A DNA stretch of 64,000 nt, taken from the NCBI RefSeq assembly GCF_019049105.1, contig NZ_JAHQZR010000005.1:1-64000 (forward strand). Direction: 5' to 3'. The position numbers and the translations under genes were made by a program. The stretch comes from Leucobacter chinensis (GTDB taxonomy: Bacteria; Actinomycetota; Actinomycetes; Actinomycetales; Microbacteriaceae). The notes beneath the pieces are model-generated. The model searched no databases. It was not told the origin of the DNA and saw only the letters and a program-made list of their open reading frames with translations. Shown here in pieces: positions 52,538-60,584 of this stretch (its first letter is position 1; the number at the start of each line of letters is the position of its first letter).

Positions 52538-53473
52538 ATGCAACAGTGGTCAACGATCGCGAGGCGAATAGCGCGCCTCGGTATGGTGCTCCTTTGCGTA
52601 GTGGTGCTTACCTTTTCAATGGTGCACCTCATTCCTGGCGACCCCGCGCGTACGATCGCTGGGGCACAGGCCGATCAGAGCGCGGTCGATATCGTGCGCA
52701 CCGAGTTCGGCCTCGACAGGCCGCTCTTCGAACAGTTCATGACGTACCTGTTTGGCATTGTGCAGGGCGATTTCGGTACCTCATTTAAAACGAGGCAGCC
52801 GGTCGCTGACATCATCGCTCAAAAGCTTGAACCGACGCTCACGCTCACACTGGCTGCGGTCGTGCTGATCGCGGTGAGCGGTGTGCTCATAGGGCTTCTC
52901 TCGGGCATCATTTCGCACCGGCAGCGCCCGGGCTTTGACGTCGTCTTTTCAGGGGTGACCGGGGCGCTCGCCGCCATGCCGCACTATCTCACCGCAACCT
53001 TTTTAGTGTTTCTCTTTGCGGTCACATGGAAATGGTTTCCGGTTGCCGGCGCCGATGGTTTCTCTGCTCTCGTGCTTCCGGCAATCGCGGTTTCACTACG
53101 GCCAAGCATGATGGTTGCCCGCGTGATACGGGTGCGCACTCTGGAGGTGCTTGAGCAGTCGTACGTGCGCACTGCATGGTCGAAACGCACTCGTTCGTCG
53201 CAGGTGTACCTGCGGCACGTACTTCCCAACGCGGCTCCCGCGGGCCTTGCTCTCGGCGGAACGCTTTTTGCGAGCCTCATCGGCGGCGCCGTAGTCGTTG
53301 AGATTGTGTTTGCGAGACCCGGGCTCGGCACCGAGCTCATTCGCTCGGTGATTAGCGGTGACTACCCGGTCGTGCAGGGCATCACGCTCGTGCTCGGAGC
53401 AAGCGTCGTGCTGATGAACATGTTCGTTGACGTGCTCATTGGCGTTTTCGATCCACAGGCGAAGGAGGCATAA
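52538..53473 (+). CDS. ABC transporter permease, DppB type
   Basis: A 311-residue permease with six membrane helices. IARRIARLGMVLLCVVVLTFSMVHLIPGDPARTIAG at the N-terminus is the DppB/OppB signature, and the EAA loop lies near VRTAWSKRTRSSQVYLRHVLPNAA. ATG at 52538 behind GAGGTGAG; 45 further codons upstream lie within the SBP gene. Confidence 0.92.
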   Translation: MQQWSTIARRIARLGMVLLCVVVLTFSMVHLIPGDPARTIAGAQADQSAVDIVRTEFGLDRPLFEQFMTYLFGIVQGDFGTSFKTRQPVADIIAQKLEPTLTLTLAAVVLIAVSGVLIGLLSGIISHRQRPGFDVVFSGVTGALAAMPHYLTATFLVFLFAVTWKWFPVAGADGFSALVLPAIAVSLRPSMMVARVIRVRTLEVLEQSYVRTAWSKRTRSSQVYLRHVLPNAAPAGLALGGTLFASLIGGAVVVEIVFARPGLGTELIRSVISGDYPVVQGITLVLGASVVLMNMFVDVLIGVFDPQAKEA

Positions 53474-53474
53474 C

Positions 53475-54332
53475 GTGAAGACGCTCTTTCGTTCACCGAG
53501 CGGCGTGATCTCTACGCTCTTGCTTATCGCGCTCGCGGTTCTTGCGGTGCTTGGCCCTGACGGCTTTGGGCCCACGGCGACCACCGTTGACATGATGCGG
53601 GCTAGCGAAGGGCCATCAGCCGGCCATCTGCTGGGCACCGATGGCCTCGGACGAGACATTCTCACCCGCACCCTCGCGGCAGCTCGGCTTTCGCTGGTGC
53701 TCGGCGTTACCGCCGTGCTCATTGCGGTCGTGCTCGGCTCCCTGCTCGGTGCCGTGCTTGCCGCCTCAGGCCGTCGGGTGCGGAGCATCGGTGCTGCGAT
53801 CATCGATACGATGCTGAGTTTCGGTGATATTTTGCTGGGCGTTGTGGTCGTGACCATTCTTGGTGTTGGAGCCAAGGGAGCAGTGATCGCGATTGGCATT
53901 GCCTTCACCCCGATCTTTGCCCGGTTTACGTTCGCTCTCGTCTCATCGACCGTTGCCCGGGACTACGTGGCAGCGGCCCGAGTGCTCGGTGTGAAGCGTC
54001 GCTCGATCCTTTCTCGATACGTGCTGCGCAACGTTTCAGACAGCATTATCGTGACGAGCTTCTCAGCGGTGGGCGAGGGCATCATCGCGCTTTCGTCGCT
54101 GAGCTTTTTGGGCCTTGGCGTGCAAGAACCCCAATTTGACTGGGGGCAGATGCTCACCGACGGCGTGCGCAACTTTTACCTCAACCCCTGGGCCGCTGTT
54201 GCACCAGCCGTGCTGATTGGGCTCACCGGGCTTGCGCTTTCTATGTTTGGCGATGCGCTCGCCAAAGCCACGAACCCGCTGCTTCGTGCCAAGCAGACCG
54301 CAACTCGACGACCACAGGAGGTGGCGGTATGA
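53475..54332 (+). CDS. ABC transporter permease, DppC type
   Basis: A 285-residue permease with LLGTDGLGRDILTRTLAAARLSL, the DppC/OppC signature, and an EAA loop in DYVAAARVLGVKRRSILSRYVLRN. GTG at 53475 behind AAGGAGG. It forms the channel with the preceding permease and overlaps the ATPase gene by 4 nt. Confidence 0.92.
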   Translation: MKTLFRSPSGVISTLLLIALAVLAVLGPDGFGPTATTVDMMRASEGPSAGHLLGTDGLGRDILTRTLAAARLSLVLGVTAVLIAVVLGSLLGAVLAASGRRVRSIGAAIIDTMLSFGDILLGVVVVTILGVGAKGAVIAIGIAFTPIFARFTFALVSSTVARDYVAAARVLGVKRRSILSRYVLRNVSDSIIVTSFSAVGEGIIALSSLSFLGLGVQEPQFDWGQMLTDGVRNFYLNPWAAVAPAVLIGLTGLALSMFGDALAKATNPLLRAKQTATRRPQEVAV

Positions 54333-55180
54333 CGCCCGTACTCACAGTGGCTGGCCTCTCGATTGAGTCGCCTGCCGAGCGCATCGTGCGTGACGTGTCA
54401 TTCGAGGTGGCCCCAGGCGAGGTTGTTGGAGTCGTCGGCGAGTCGGGTAGCGGTAAGACGCTCACCTCGCTCGCAATCGCACAGTTGCTGCCGCGTGGTC
54501 TTACCGCGACGAGCGACCGCATTGAGGTTGCTGGCCGTGAGCTCAGCGGGCTGAGCCCGGCTGAGCTGCGCTTTCATCTCGGCACGAAACTCGGCCTGGT
54601 GTTTCAAGACCCCATGAGCTCGTTGAACCCGTCAATGACCATTGGCAAACAGCTGATTGAGGGCACCAGGGCGCACGAGAGGGTAACGCGTGCTGAAGCG
54701 TTCGACCGTGCACGTGTAGCTCTCAGTGACGTGCACGTACCGAACCCCGAGCGGGTCATGAAACAGTACCCGCATGCGCTTTCGGGCGGCATGCGGCAAC
54801 GCGTCATGATCGCGATGGCACTCATGCATCGCCCGCAACTCGTCATCGCTGATGAACCAACCACTGCACTTGATGTAACGGTGCAGGCACAGGTCATGTC
54901 GATCATGAGTGAGCTCAATCGTGAGCATGGCACCGCGATTCTCATGGTGTCGCACAATATCGCGCTGCTGTCAGAGATATGCCAACGGGTGCTCGTCATG
55001 TATCGCGGCGACCTCGTCGACGTGCTCACTACAGACGAACTTCTCGCGGGCAAGGGGCATGCCTATACACAAATGCTCGTGCGTGCGGTGCCAGATCTTT
55101 CAACCGATCGCGACGAACCGCTCGCGATGATCGATGACATTTTTGATGCGGGGGTGGCAGCGCATGGCACTGATCTTTGA
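54329..55180 (+). CDS. ABC transporter ATP-binding protein, DppD type
   Basis: A 283-residue ATPase: Walker A GESGSGKTLTSLA, Q-loop LVFQDPMSSLNP, signature LSGGMRQRVMIAMAL, Walker B LVIADEPTTALDVTVQAQ, switch His in LMVSHNIALL. It is shorter than many DppD proteins because the C-terminal oligopeptide-type extension with its Cys cluster is missing. It overlaps the next gene by 17 nt. Confidence 0.93.
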   Translation: MTPVLTVAGLSIESPAERIVRDVSFEVAPGEVVGVVGESGSGKTLTSLAIAQLLPRGLTATSDRIEVAGRELSGLSPAELRFHLGTKLGLVFQDPMSSLNPSMTIGKQLIEGTRAHERVTRAEAFDRARVALSDVHVPNPERVMKQYPHALSGGMRQRVMIAMALMHRPQLVIADEPTTALDVTVQAQVMSIMSELNREHGTAILMVSHNIALLSEICQRVLVMYRGDLVDVLTTDELLAGKGHAYTQMLVRAVPDLSTDRDEPLAMIDDIFDAGVAAHGTDL

Positions 55181-55988
55181 AGACGTCGGCATTCGTTTTG
55201 GCTCGGCACGCAATGAACTCACTGTGCGCGGGGTTAACCTGCGCATTGAACGTGGATCAACCGTGGGTCTCGTGGGCGAGTCAGGCTCGGGCAAATCGTC
55301 GGTTGCGAAGGCCGGCGTGGGCATGAACCGGCTTGCCACAGGCAGGGTCACGATCGAGGGCAGTGAGCTGGCGTCACCGACACGCACATTGAAGCACCCG
55401 GCTCGTTATGGCGTTCAACTCGTGTTTCAGGACCCTCGCACGTCGATGAACCCCAAAATGACTATCGGTGAGACGTTGAGCGAGGCTGCCGCTCTGTATC
55501 GAAAGCCGAATGCGCAGAACGGACGTGCCAAGCAGGGCAGGGGGCTTGATGCTCAAGCAGCGGCGCGCAGAGCCGAAGAACTGTTGCGCATGGTGCGTCT
55601 TGAAACATCTCACCTCGCCCGCTACCCACATGAGCTCTCGGGCGGTCAGTTGCAGCGTGTTTCGATTGCTCGCTCGCTCGCCGTCGAGCCCGACTATCTG
55701 CTGCTCGATGAGGTCACGGCTTCACTTGACGTGTCGGTGCAAGCCGCCGTTTTGAACCTGTTGCGCGACCTGCAGCGAGAGCTCGGCTTTGCCATGCTCT
55801 ACATTTCGCACGATCTCTCGGTTATTCGCTATGTGAGCGAGCACGTCTACGTGATGCAACACGGTGAAGTGGTTGAGCACGGCGAAGTAACCCGACTCTT
55901 TGATAACCCCCAGACCGCGTACGCGCGACAACTGCTTGACGCTGTGCCCCGCCTCGGTGGCGCACGCTGGCAACATTCAGAAGCCTAA
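55164..55988 (+). CDS. ABC transporter ATP-binding protein, DppF type
   Basis: A 274-residue ATPase: Walker A GESGSGKSSVAKAGVGM, LVFQDPRTSMNPKMTIGE, signature LSGGQLQRVSIARSL, Walker B YLLLDEVTASLDVSVQAA, switch His in LYISHDLSVIRYV. It pairs with the preceding ATPase. The ATG at 55164 has GGGGGTGG before it; an ATG at 55134 is in frame but poorer. An Arg/Lys/Gln-rich insertion lies near residue 115. Confidence 0.92.
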   Translation: MALIFEDVGIRFGSARNELTVRGVNLRIERGSTVGLVGESGSGKSSVAKAGVGMNRLATGRVTIEGSELASPTRTLKHPARYGVQLVFQDPRTSMNPKMTIGETLSEAAALYRKPNAQNGRAKQGRGLDAQAAARRAEELLRMVRLETSHLARYPHELSGGQLQRVSIARSLAVEPDYLLLDEVTASLDVSVQAAVLNLLRDLQRELGFAMLYISHDLSVIRYVSEHVYVMQHGEVVEHGEVTRLFDNPQTAYARQLLDAVPRLGGARWQHSEA

Positions 55989-55997
55989 GGAGAACCC

Positions 55998-56750
55998 ATG
56001 CCGCACACGATTCAGGTATTCGAAGAGCGCGACGTGGCCGTCGTGCGTATTGATCGCGTTGAAAAGCTCAACGCCCTTACTCAGGGCATGCGAGTGCAAA
56101 TTGCCGAACATATTCGCGCCTTTGGCGTGGCTGGAGCCTCGCGGGGCATCGTTATTACGGGTACTGGCCCGGCTTTCTCTGCGGGTGAAGACCTTCGCGA
56201 AGCCGGTGTTCAGGGGCAGGCCGAGCTCATGCAGGCCGTCGAAACCTTTCACGATATTACTCGGGCGATCCTTGAGAGCGAGGTTCCGGTGATTGCTGCG
56301 GTCAATGGTCTTGCTGTCGGAGGTGCCTCAGAGGTCGCAATGTCTTGCGATGCCCGGGTGGGTACCGCGCAGAGCGCATTCATGCTGCCCGAAAACCGCA
56401 TCGGCCTCACGATTTCGAACGGTTCGAGCATGTTCTTGCGTCGTCTCTTGGGGCAGGCAGCCCGCCGTCTCGTGCTTGAGTCCCCGCGAGTCGAAGCCGA
56501 CGAAGCCCTCGCGATCGGGCTGCTCGACACCATTGTCGCTGAGGCTGATCTCGTGGGGGCAGCCGTTGATCTTGCACACCGGTGGAACCCTGAGGGCAGC
56601 GCTACGTCTCAGCATCTACGCCTCCTACGCCCCACGCTTGCCGAGTTTGAAGCCGCTGTCGCACGTGAAAATGTCGTCGCCGCCGAGGCATGGGAGAAGG
56701 GCATCATTCAGGCAGGTCTCGAGCGTTTCTGGGCGTCAAAGGCCCAGTAA
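55998..56750 (+). CDS. Enoyl-CoA hydratase/isomerase family protein (crotonase)
   Basis: A 250-residue crotonase-fold protein. Oxyanion segments: AFSAGEDLREAG and AAVNGLAVGGASEVAMSCD; the second reads GGAS where common hydratases have GGGxE, so activity may differ. ENRIGLTISNGSSMFLRRLLG is the usual catalytic region, yet one of the two classical glutamates is not at its expected place. It acts on the CoA ester formed by the ligase of the operon. ATG behind AAGGAGA. Confidence 0.87.
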   Translation: MPHTIQVFEERDVAVVRIDRVEKLNALTQGMRVQIAEHIRAFGVAGASRGIVITGTGPAFSAGEDLREAGVQGQAELMQAVETFHDITRAILESEVPVIAAVNGLAVGGASEVAMSCDARVGTAQSAFMLPENRIGLTISNGSSMFLRRLLGQAARRLVLESPRVEADEALAIGLLDTIVAEADLVGAAVDLAHRWNPEGSATSQHLRLLRPTLAEFEAAVARENVVAAEAWEKGIIQAGLERFWASKAQ

Positions 56751-56811
56751 GGTGCACAGTTCGCTGCGGCGCGAGGTCTCGCACGGGGTGATGACCCGCA
56801 TTTCGCGCTCC

Positions 56812-56863
56812 ACTTGACGAAAAGCAGGGTGTTCGAGCGATTACACCCTGCTTTTCGTCAAGT
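56812..56863. repeat. 52-nt palindromic repeat, copy 5
   Basis: Arms 56812-56832 and 56843-56863, perfect over 21 bp, same core, loop of 10 nt that differs from copy 4 by two bases. The right flank AAACGAGAAATCGCCAGGCACG resembles that of copy 3. Confidence 0.93.
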
Positions 56864-56958
56864 AAACGAGAAATCGCCAGGCACGTGGCGACAGCGCCCT
56901 AAAACCGGCAGGCGCGAGGCGACCCACACCTCAAAGCCGCCAGGCACGAGGCGCTAGC

Positions 56959-57007
56959 ACCCAAAAAACACCAGCGGGGCGGCACCCACCGAAGTGAGCA
57001 CCGCCCC
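56959..57007 (-). terminator. Terminator of aspS
   Basis: On the minus strand GGGGCGGTGCTCAC and GTGGGTGCCGCCCC pair, followed by GCTGGTG and a run of six T. The distance to the aspS stop is about 160 bp. Confidence 0.7.
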
Positions 57008-57030
57008 TTGACAGAAACCGCCGGGTTGCA

Positions 57031-57090
57031 AGGCCGCGAGGCCGGGATCCGTCAGTCGCGAGGCCGCGAGGCCGGGATCCGTCAGCCCCG
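57031..57090. repeat. 30-bp tandem repeat (two units)
   Basis: AGGCCGCGAGGCCGGGATCC begins both units at 57031 and 57061; they differ only in the last bases. A third, decayed unit follows. Confidence 0.85.
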
Positions 57091-57167
57091 AGGTCGAGAG
57101 CCGCGAGACGTCAGCCGCGAGGCCGGCAGTCGGCAGCCGCCAGAGCGCGGCTCGCGACGCCGCCAGC

Positions 57168-58511
57168 CTACGGCTTCAGACGCGTCGGGCCGCGGAAGAG
57201 GTAGGTGACCTCGCGAATCGACGACTGGCCGAGCATGAGCATAATCACGCGGTTGAGGCCCATGCCGAAGCCGCCGTGCGGGGGCATGCCGTAGCGGAAG
57301 AAGTCGAGGTAGAACTCGAGCTCCTTGAGGTCCATGCCCTTCTCGAGGGCCTGCGCCTCGAGCACCTCGATGCGGTGCTCACGCTGAGCGCCGGTCGAGA
57401 TCTCGGTGCCGTTGTAGATGAGGTCGTAGCTCTTCGTGAGCGACGAGTCTTCTTCGCTGCGCATGTGGTAGAACGGGCGGATCGACTCGTGGTAGTCGGT
57501 CAAGAAGACGAAGTCGTGGCCGTACTTCTCGCGCACGTAGGCCGAGATCTGGCGCTCGCCCTCTGGGTCCATGTCGGCGTCGGCGCGGGGCACCTCGTAG
57601 CCGCGCTCCTTGACGATCTCTTTCGCCTCAGCGAGCGGGATGCGGGGGAAGGGGCGCTCGGGCACGGTGATGTCGATGTTGAAGGCCTTCTTGATGGCCT
57701 CGCCGTGCTTCTCTTTGACGGCGGTGAGGCCGGCAACGATGAGCTCTTCGTGCAGCTCCATGACGTCTTCGTGCGATTCGATCCAGCTCAGCTCGGTGTC
57801 GACCGACGTGAACTCGGTCGCGTGGCGCGAGGTGAACGAGGGGTCGGCGCGGAACGCGGGGCCGATCTCGAAGATGCCGCCGAAGCCTGCGGCCTGGGCC
57901 ATCTGCTTAAAGAACTGGGGGCTCTGCGCGAGGTACGCCTTGCCGTCAAAGTAGTCGACCTCGAAGAGCTCGGCGCGTGACTCTGACGCTGAGGCCATGA
58001 GCTTCGGGGTGTGAATCTCGATGAACTCGCGGTTCATCCACACCTCGCGCAGCGCGTGCTCGAAGGTCGTTTGCACGCGGAAGATGAGGTTTTGCTCGGG
58101 GCGACGCAGGTCGAGGAAGCGCCAGTCGAGGCGCACATCGATGTGCGAGTCTGGGGTGGTGCGGGTCTCGGCGAGCGAGTGCGAGACCACCTCGATGGTT
58201 TCGATTTGAATTTCGACACCGCCGAGCTTGACGCGCTCGTTGTGCTGCAGCTCACCGGTGACGGTCACGAACGAGCCGAGCTCCAGGTGCGTGATGGTCT
58301 CGGTGCGGGTGAGCAGAATGTCTGAGCGGGGGTTCTCGGGGTCGGCCTCGCGCAGTACACCGCCGTTCACCAGCTGTACGGCTCCGGTCTCGTCACGAAG
58401 CACCACGAACTGCACGTGGCGCTGGTCGCGTACCTTTTCGACCCAGCCTGAAACGGTTACGGTGCCGTCTTCACGGGCGGCAAGATTCTTGATCAACTCA
58501 CGGTTCTTCAC
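57168..58511 (-). CDS. aspS: Aspartyl-tRNA synthetase, archaeal-type (probable aspartate-tRNA(Asn/Asp) ligase)
   Basis: A 447-residue class IIb synthetase. N-terminal OB fold (VTVSGWVEKVRDQRHVQFVVLRD), motif 2 (FEIGPAFRADPSFTSRHATEFTSVDTELSW) and motif 3 (FGMGLNRVIMLMLG) are clear. The bacterial GAD insertion is absent; typical bacterial AspRS has about 590 residues, so this is the archaeal/eukaryal-like short form. Such enzymes in bacteria are often non-discriminating and supply Asp-tRNA(Asn) to GatCAB. The GTG start fits a leaderless promoter (TAGACT, six bases, GTG). Confidence 0.94.
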   Translation of the reverse strand: MKNRELIKNLAAREDGTVTVSGWVEKVRDQRHVQFVVLRDETGAVQLVNGGVLREADPENPRSDILLTRTETITHLELGSFVTVTGELQHNERVKLGGVEIQIETIEVVSHSLAETRTTPDSHIDVRLDWRFLDLRRPEQNLIFRVQTTFEHALREVWMNREFIEIHTPKLMASASESRAELFEVDYFDGKAYLAQSPQFFKQMAQAAGFGGIFEIGPAFRADPSFTSRHATEFTSVDTELSWIESHEDVMELHEELIVAGLTAVKEKHGEAIKKAFNIDITVPERPFPRIPLAEAKEIVKERGYEVPRADADMDPEGERQISAYVREKYGHDFVFLTDYHESIRPFYHMRSEEDSSLTKSYDLIYNGTEISTGAQREHRIEVLEAQALEKGMDLKELEFYLDFFRYGMPPHGGFGMGLNRVIMLMLGQSSIREVTYLFRGPTRLKP

Positions 58512-58523
58512 CCCAACAGTCTA
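58512..58523 (-). promoter_or_regulatory. Leaderless promoter -10 element of aspS
   Basis: TAGACT (58523-58518, minus) followed by GTTGGG and the GTG at 58511. Confidence 0.55.
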
Positions 58524-58561
58524 GCGTTAGCGAACTCTCAGTTACGAGCGGGTCTCAAACG

Positions 58562-58573
58562 TAGAATGGGGGC
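58562..58573 (+). promoter_or_regulatory. -10 element of the phosphatase-ccs operon
   Basis: TAGAAT (58562-58567) followed by GGGGGC and the GTG at 58574: leaderless spacing, although the G-run could also serve as a ribosome site. Confidence 0.5.
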
Positions 58574-59218
58574 GTGACTGGCAAGCAACTTCACCTCGTT
58601 CGCCACGGAGAGGTCTATAACCCTGATCGGGTGCTCTACGGGCGTATTCCGGGCTTCGTTCTTTCTGACCTTGGCCACGAGATGGCGAGTGCGGCAGCCG
58701 ATGAGCTTAAGGCCTCGGGCCGCTCCGTTGCGCGCCTCTTTGCGTCGCCACTCGAACGCGCGCAGCAGTCTGCTGCTCCCGTCTCGGCGGCGCTCGGCCT
58801 GCCGGTCGAGACTGAAGAGCGCATCATTGAGCCGACGAACTGGTTCGAGGGCAAGGTGAACCACGGCCCTGGCGCCGAGTTCAAGAAGCCTCGCAACTGG
58901 CACAAGTTTTGGAACCCGTTCCGGCCGAGCTGGGGCGAGCCGTACCGTTCGGTTGCGACGCGCGTGCGTGCCGCGATGGACGATGCGTGGCAGTCGACTC
59001 CCGAGGGCGACATCGTGATGGTGAGCCACCAGTCACCGATCTGGATGGCGCACCTCGACATCGCGGGCGAGAAGCTCTGGCACAATCCGGCGAAGCGCCG
59101 TTGTGACCTCTCGAGCATCACCTCGTTCGAAAAGCGCGGTGACACGTGGGTCGAGGTTGGCTACCGTGTGCCCGCGGCGCCACTCTATGGTGGCTCGGTT
59201 GATGTGGGGGCCGTGTAA
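58574..59218 (+). CDS. Histidine phosphatase family protein (phosphoglycerate-mutase-like)
   Basis: A 214-residue histidine phosphatase: LHLVRHGEVYNPDRVLYGRIPGFVLSDLGHEMA has the RHG nucleophile, and FASPLERAQQSAAPV and MVSHQSPIWM give the second histidine. The true metabolic substrate is unknown. It heads the cytochrome c maturation genes, an order also seen in mycobacteria (phosphatase, thioredoxin, ccdA, ccs1). It overlaps the next gene at the stop. Confidence 0.9.
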   Translation: MTGKQLHLVRHGEVYNPDRVLYGRIPGFVLSDLGHEMASAAADELKASGRSVARLFASPLERAQQSAAPVSAALGLPVETEERIIEPTNWFEGKVNHGPGAEFKKPRNWHKFWNPFRPSWGEPYRSVATRVRAAMDDAWQSTPEGDIVMVSHQSPIWMAHLDIAGEKLWHNPAKRRCDLSSITSFEKRGDTWVEVGYRVPAAPLYGGSVDVGAV

Positions 59219-59835
59219 TGAAGCTTCGTCGTGCTGGCCGCATCGCGGCCGCAACCCTTGGCGTCTCGCTTGCCGTCGGCCTCGCCGCCTGCAGCTCGTC
59301 ACCCGACACGCTCTCGCAGCAGTGGGAAGACGCGTCTGACAAAGGCTATATCGCGGGTGATGGATCAACCACGAGCATCGCTCCCGAGGCCCGCACCGAG
59401 GCGGTCGAGTTTGAAGGCACGGGCGAGAATGGTGACCCGATCAGCAGCGCCGACTTCGCGGGCCACGTCACGGTCGTGAACTTTTGGTACGCGGGCTGTG
59501 CTCCGTGCCGTGCCGAGGCACCCGACCTCATTGCCGCCTACAACGAGTTTGACGACCAAGACGTGAAGTTCTTAGGTGTGAACACCCGTGATGGCGAGGC
59601 CGTCTCGCGTGGGTTCACCGAGGAATTTGGTATTGAGTATGACTCGATCCTCGACACCGTCGGTGATCGCGGCGTGCAGCGCGCGTTCGCGGGCAAGATT
59701 CCGCTCAACGCCGTCCCGACGACCCTCGTGCTCGACACCGAGGGGCGCGTTGCGCACCGCGTGCTTGGCCAGATTGCTGGCGAGTCACAGCTGCGCACCC
59801 TGATCTCTGAAACACTCGACGAGTCGGGCTCGTAG
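59218..59835 (+). CDS. resA: TlpA/ResA-like thioredoxin lipoprotein
   Basis: A 205-residue exported thiol-disulfide protein. Lipobox LAAC with Cys25 and the redox motif Cys94-Ala-Pro-Cys97 in VVNFWYAGCAPCRAEAPDL; the cis-Pro lies in NAVPTTLVLD. It reduces the CXXCH of apocytochrome c outside the membrane, receiving electrons from CcdA encoded next. ATG overlaps the previous stop. Confidence 0.9.
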   Translation: MKLRRAGRIAAATLGVSLAVGLAACSSSPDTLSQQWEDASDKGYIAGDGSTTSIAPEARTEAVEFEGTGENGDPISSADFAGHVTVVNFWYAGCAPCRAEAPDLIAAYNEFDDQDVKFLGVNTRDGEAVSRGFTEEFGIEYDSILDTVGDRGVQRAFAGKIPLNAVPTTLVLDTEGRVAHRVLGQIAGESQLRTLISETLDESGS

Positions 59836-59843
59836 GCACCGCC

Positions 59844-60584
59844 GTGGGGTTACAGGCAATCGTCGCTGACGGGCAGCTTTTTGTTGCCATGCTCATCGCA
59901 CTTCTCGCTGGACTCATCTCGTTTGCCTCGCCCTGCGTGTTGCCACTCGTACCCGGCTACCTCGCCTACGTTGGCGGCGTCGCGGGCGACGGGGGAGAGA
60001 AGCAGGCCAGGTGGCGGGTCTCGCTCGGTGCCCTGCTCTTTGTGCTGGGCTTCACCATTGTTTTTGTTGCCTTGAACGCTCTCGCCGGCAGTGTCGGTGC
60101 GTGGCTCTTCGTGTATCAGGACGTGCTGTTGCAGGTCATGGGCGTCATCGTGATTCTCATGGGCCTCGTATTTCTGGGGCTCTTCAGTCGCATGCAAAAC
60201 ACGCGGCGCCTGAAGATCAAACCCCGTGTTGGTCTTGCCGGAGCCCCGGTGCTCGGCATGGTTTTTGGCCTCGGGTGGGCGCCCTGCATGGGCCCAACGC
60301 TCGGCACGATCATGGCACTCAGCCTGACCGAGGGCTCGATGTCGCGTGCCGTGCTGCTCGCGATCGGCTACTCGCTCGGGCTCGGCCTCCCCTTCATCTT
60401 GCTCGCGCTCGGCTTCGGCTGGATGTCGGGCGTTACCGCCTTTCTGCGCAAGCACATTCGCGCGATTAATATCGCAGGCGGAGTTCTCATGATTCTCATC
60501 GGCCTCGTCATGGTGACGGGGCTGTGGGGAGTCTTCATGTCTCATTTGCAGGTGGTGATCGATGGTTTCGTCCCGCCCCTCTGA
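59844..60584 (+). CDS. ccdA: Cytochrome c biogenesis protein CcdA
   Basis: A 246-residue membrane protein with six helices of the DsbD/CcdA type. The redox cysteines are Cys31 in FASPCVLPLVPGYL and about Cys147 in LGWAPCMGPTLG. It carries electrons from cytoplasmic thioredoxin to the outer thioredoxin-like protein. GTG start, 8 bp after the resA stop. It overlaps resB by 23 nt. Confidence 0.94.
   Translation: MGLQAIVADGQLFVAMLIALLAGLISFASPCVLPLVPGYLAYVGGVAGDGGEKQARWRVSLGALLFVLGFTIVFVALNALAGSVGAWLFVYQDVLLQVMGVIVILMGLVFLGLFSRMQNTRRLKIKPRVGLAGAPVLGMVFGLGWAPCMGPTLGTIMALSLTEGSMSRAVLLAIGYSLGLGLPFILLALGFGWMSGVTAFLRKHIRAINIAGGVLMILIGLVMVTGLWGVFMSHLQVVIDGFVPPL

Larger units (their letters stand above)
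56751..57167. other. Convergent intergenic region with palindrome, terminator and tandem repeats
   Basis: These 417 bp contain no gene. They hold palindrome copy 5, imperfect GCCAGGCACGAGGCG repeats around 56877-56955, the aspS terminator and a 30-bp tandem repeat. Confidence 0.75.
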
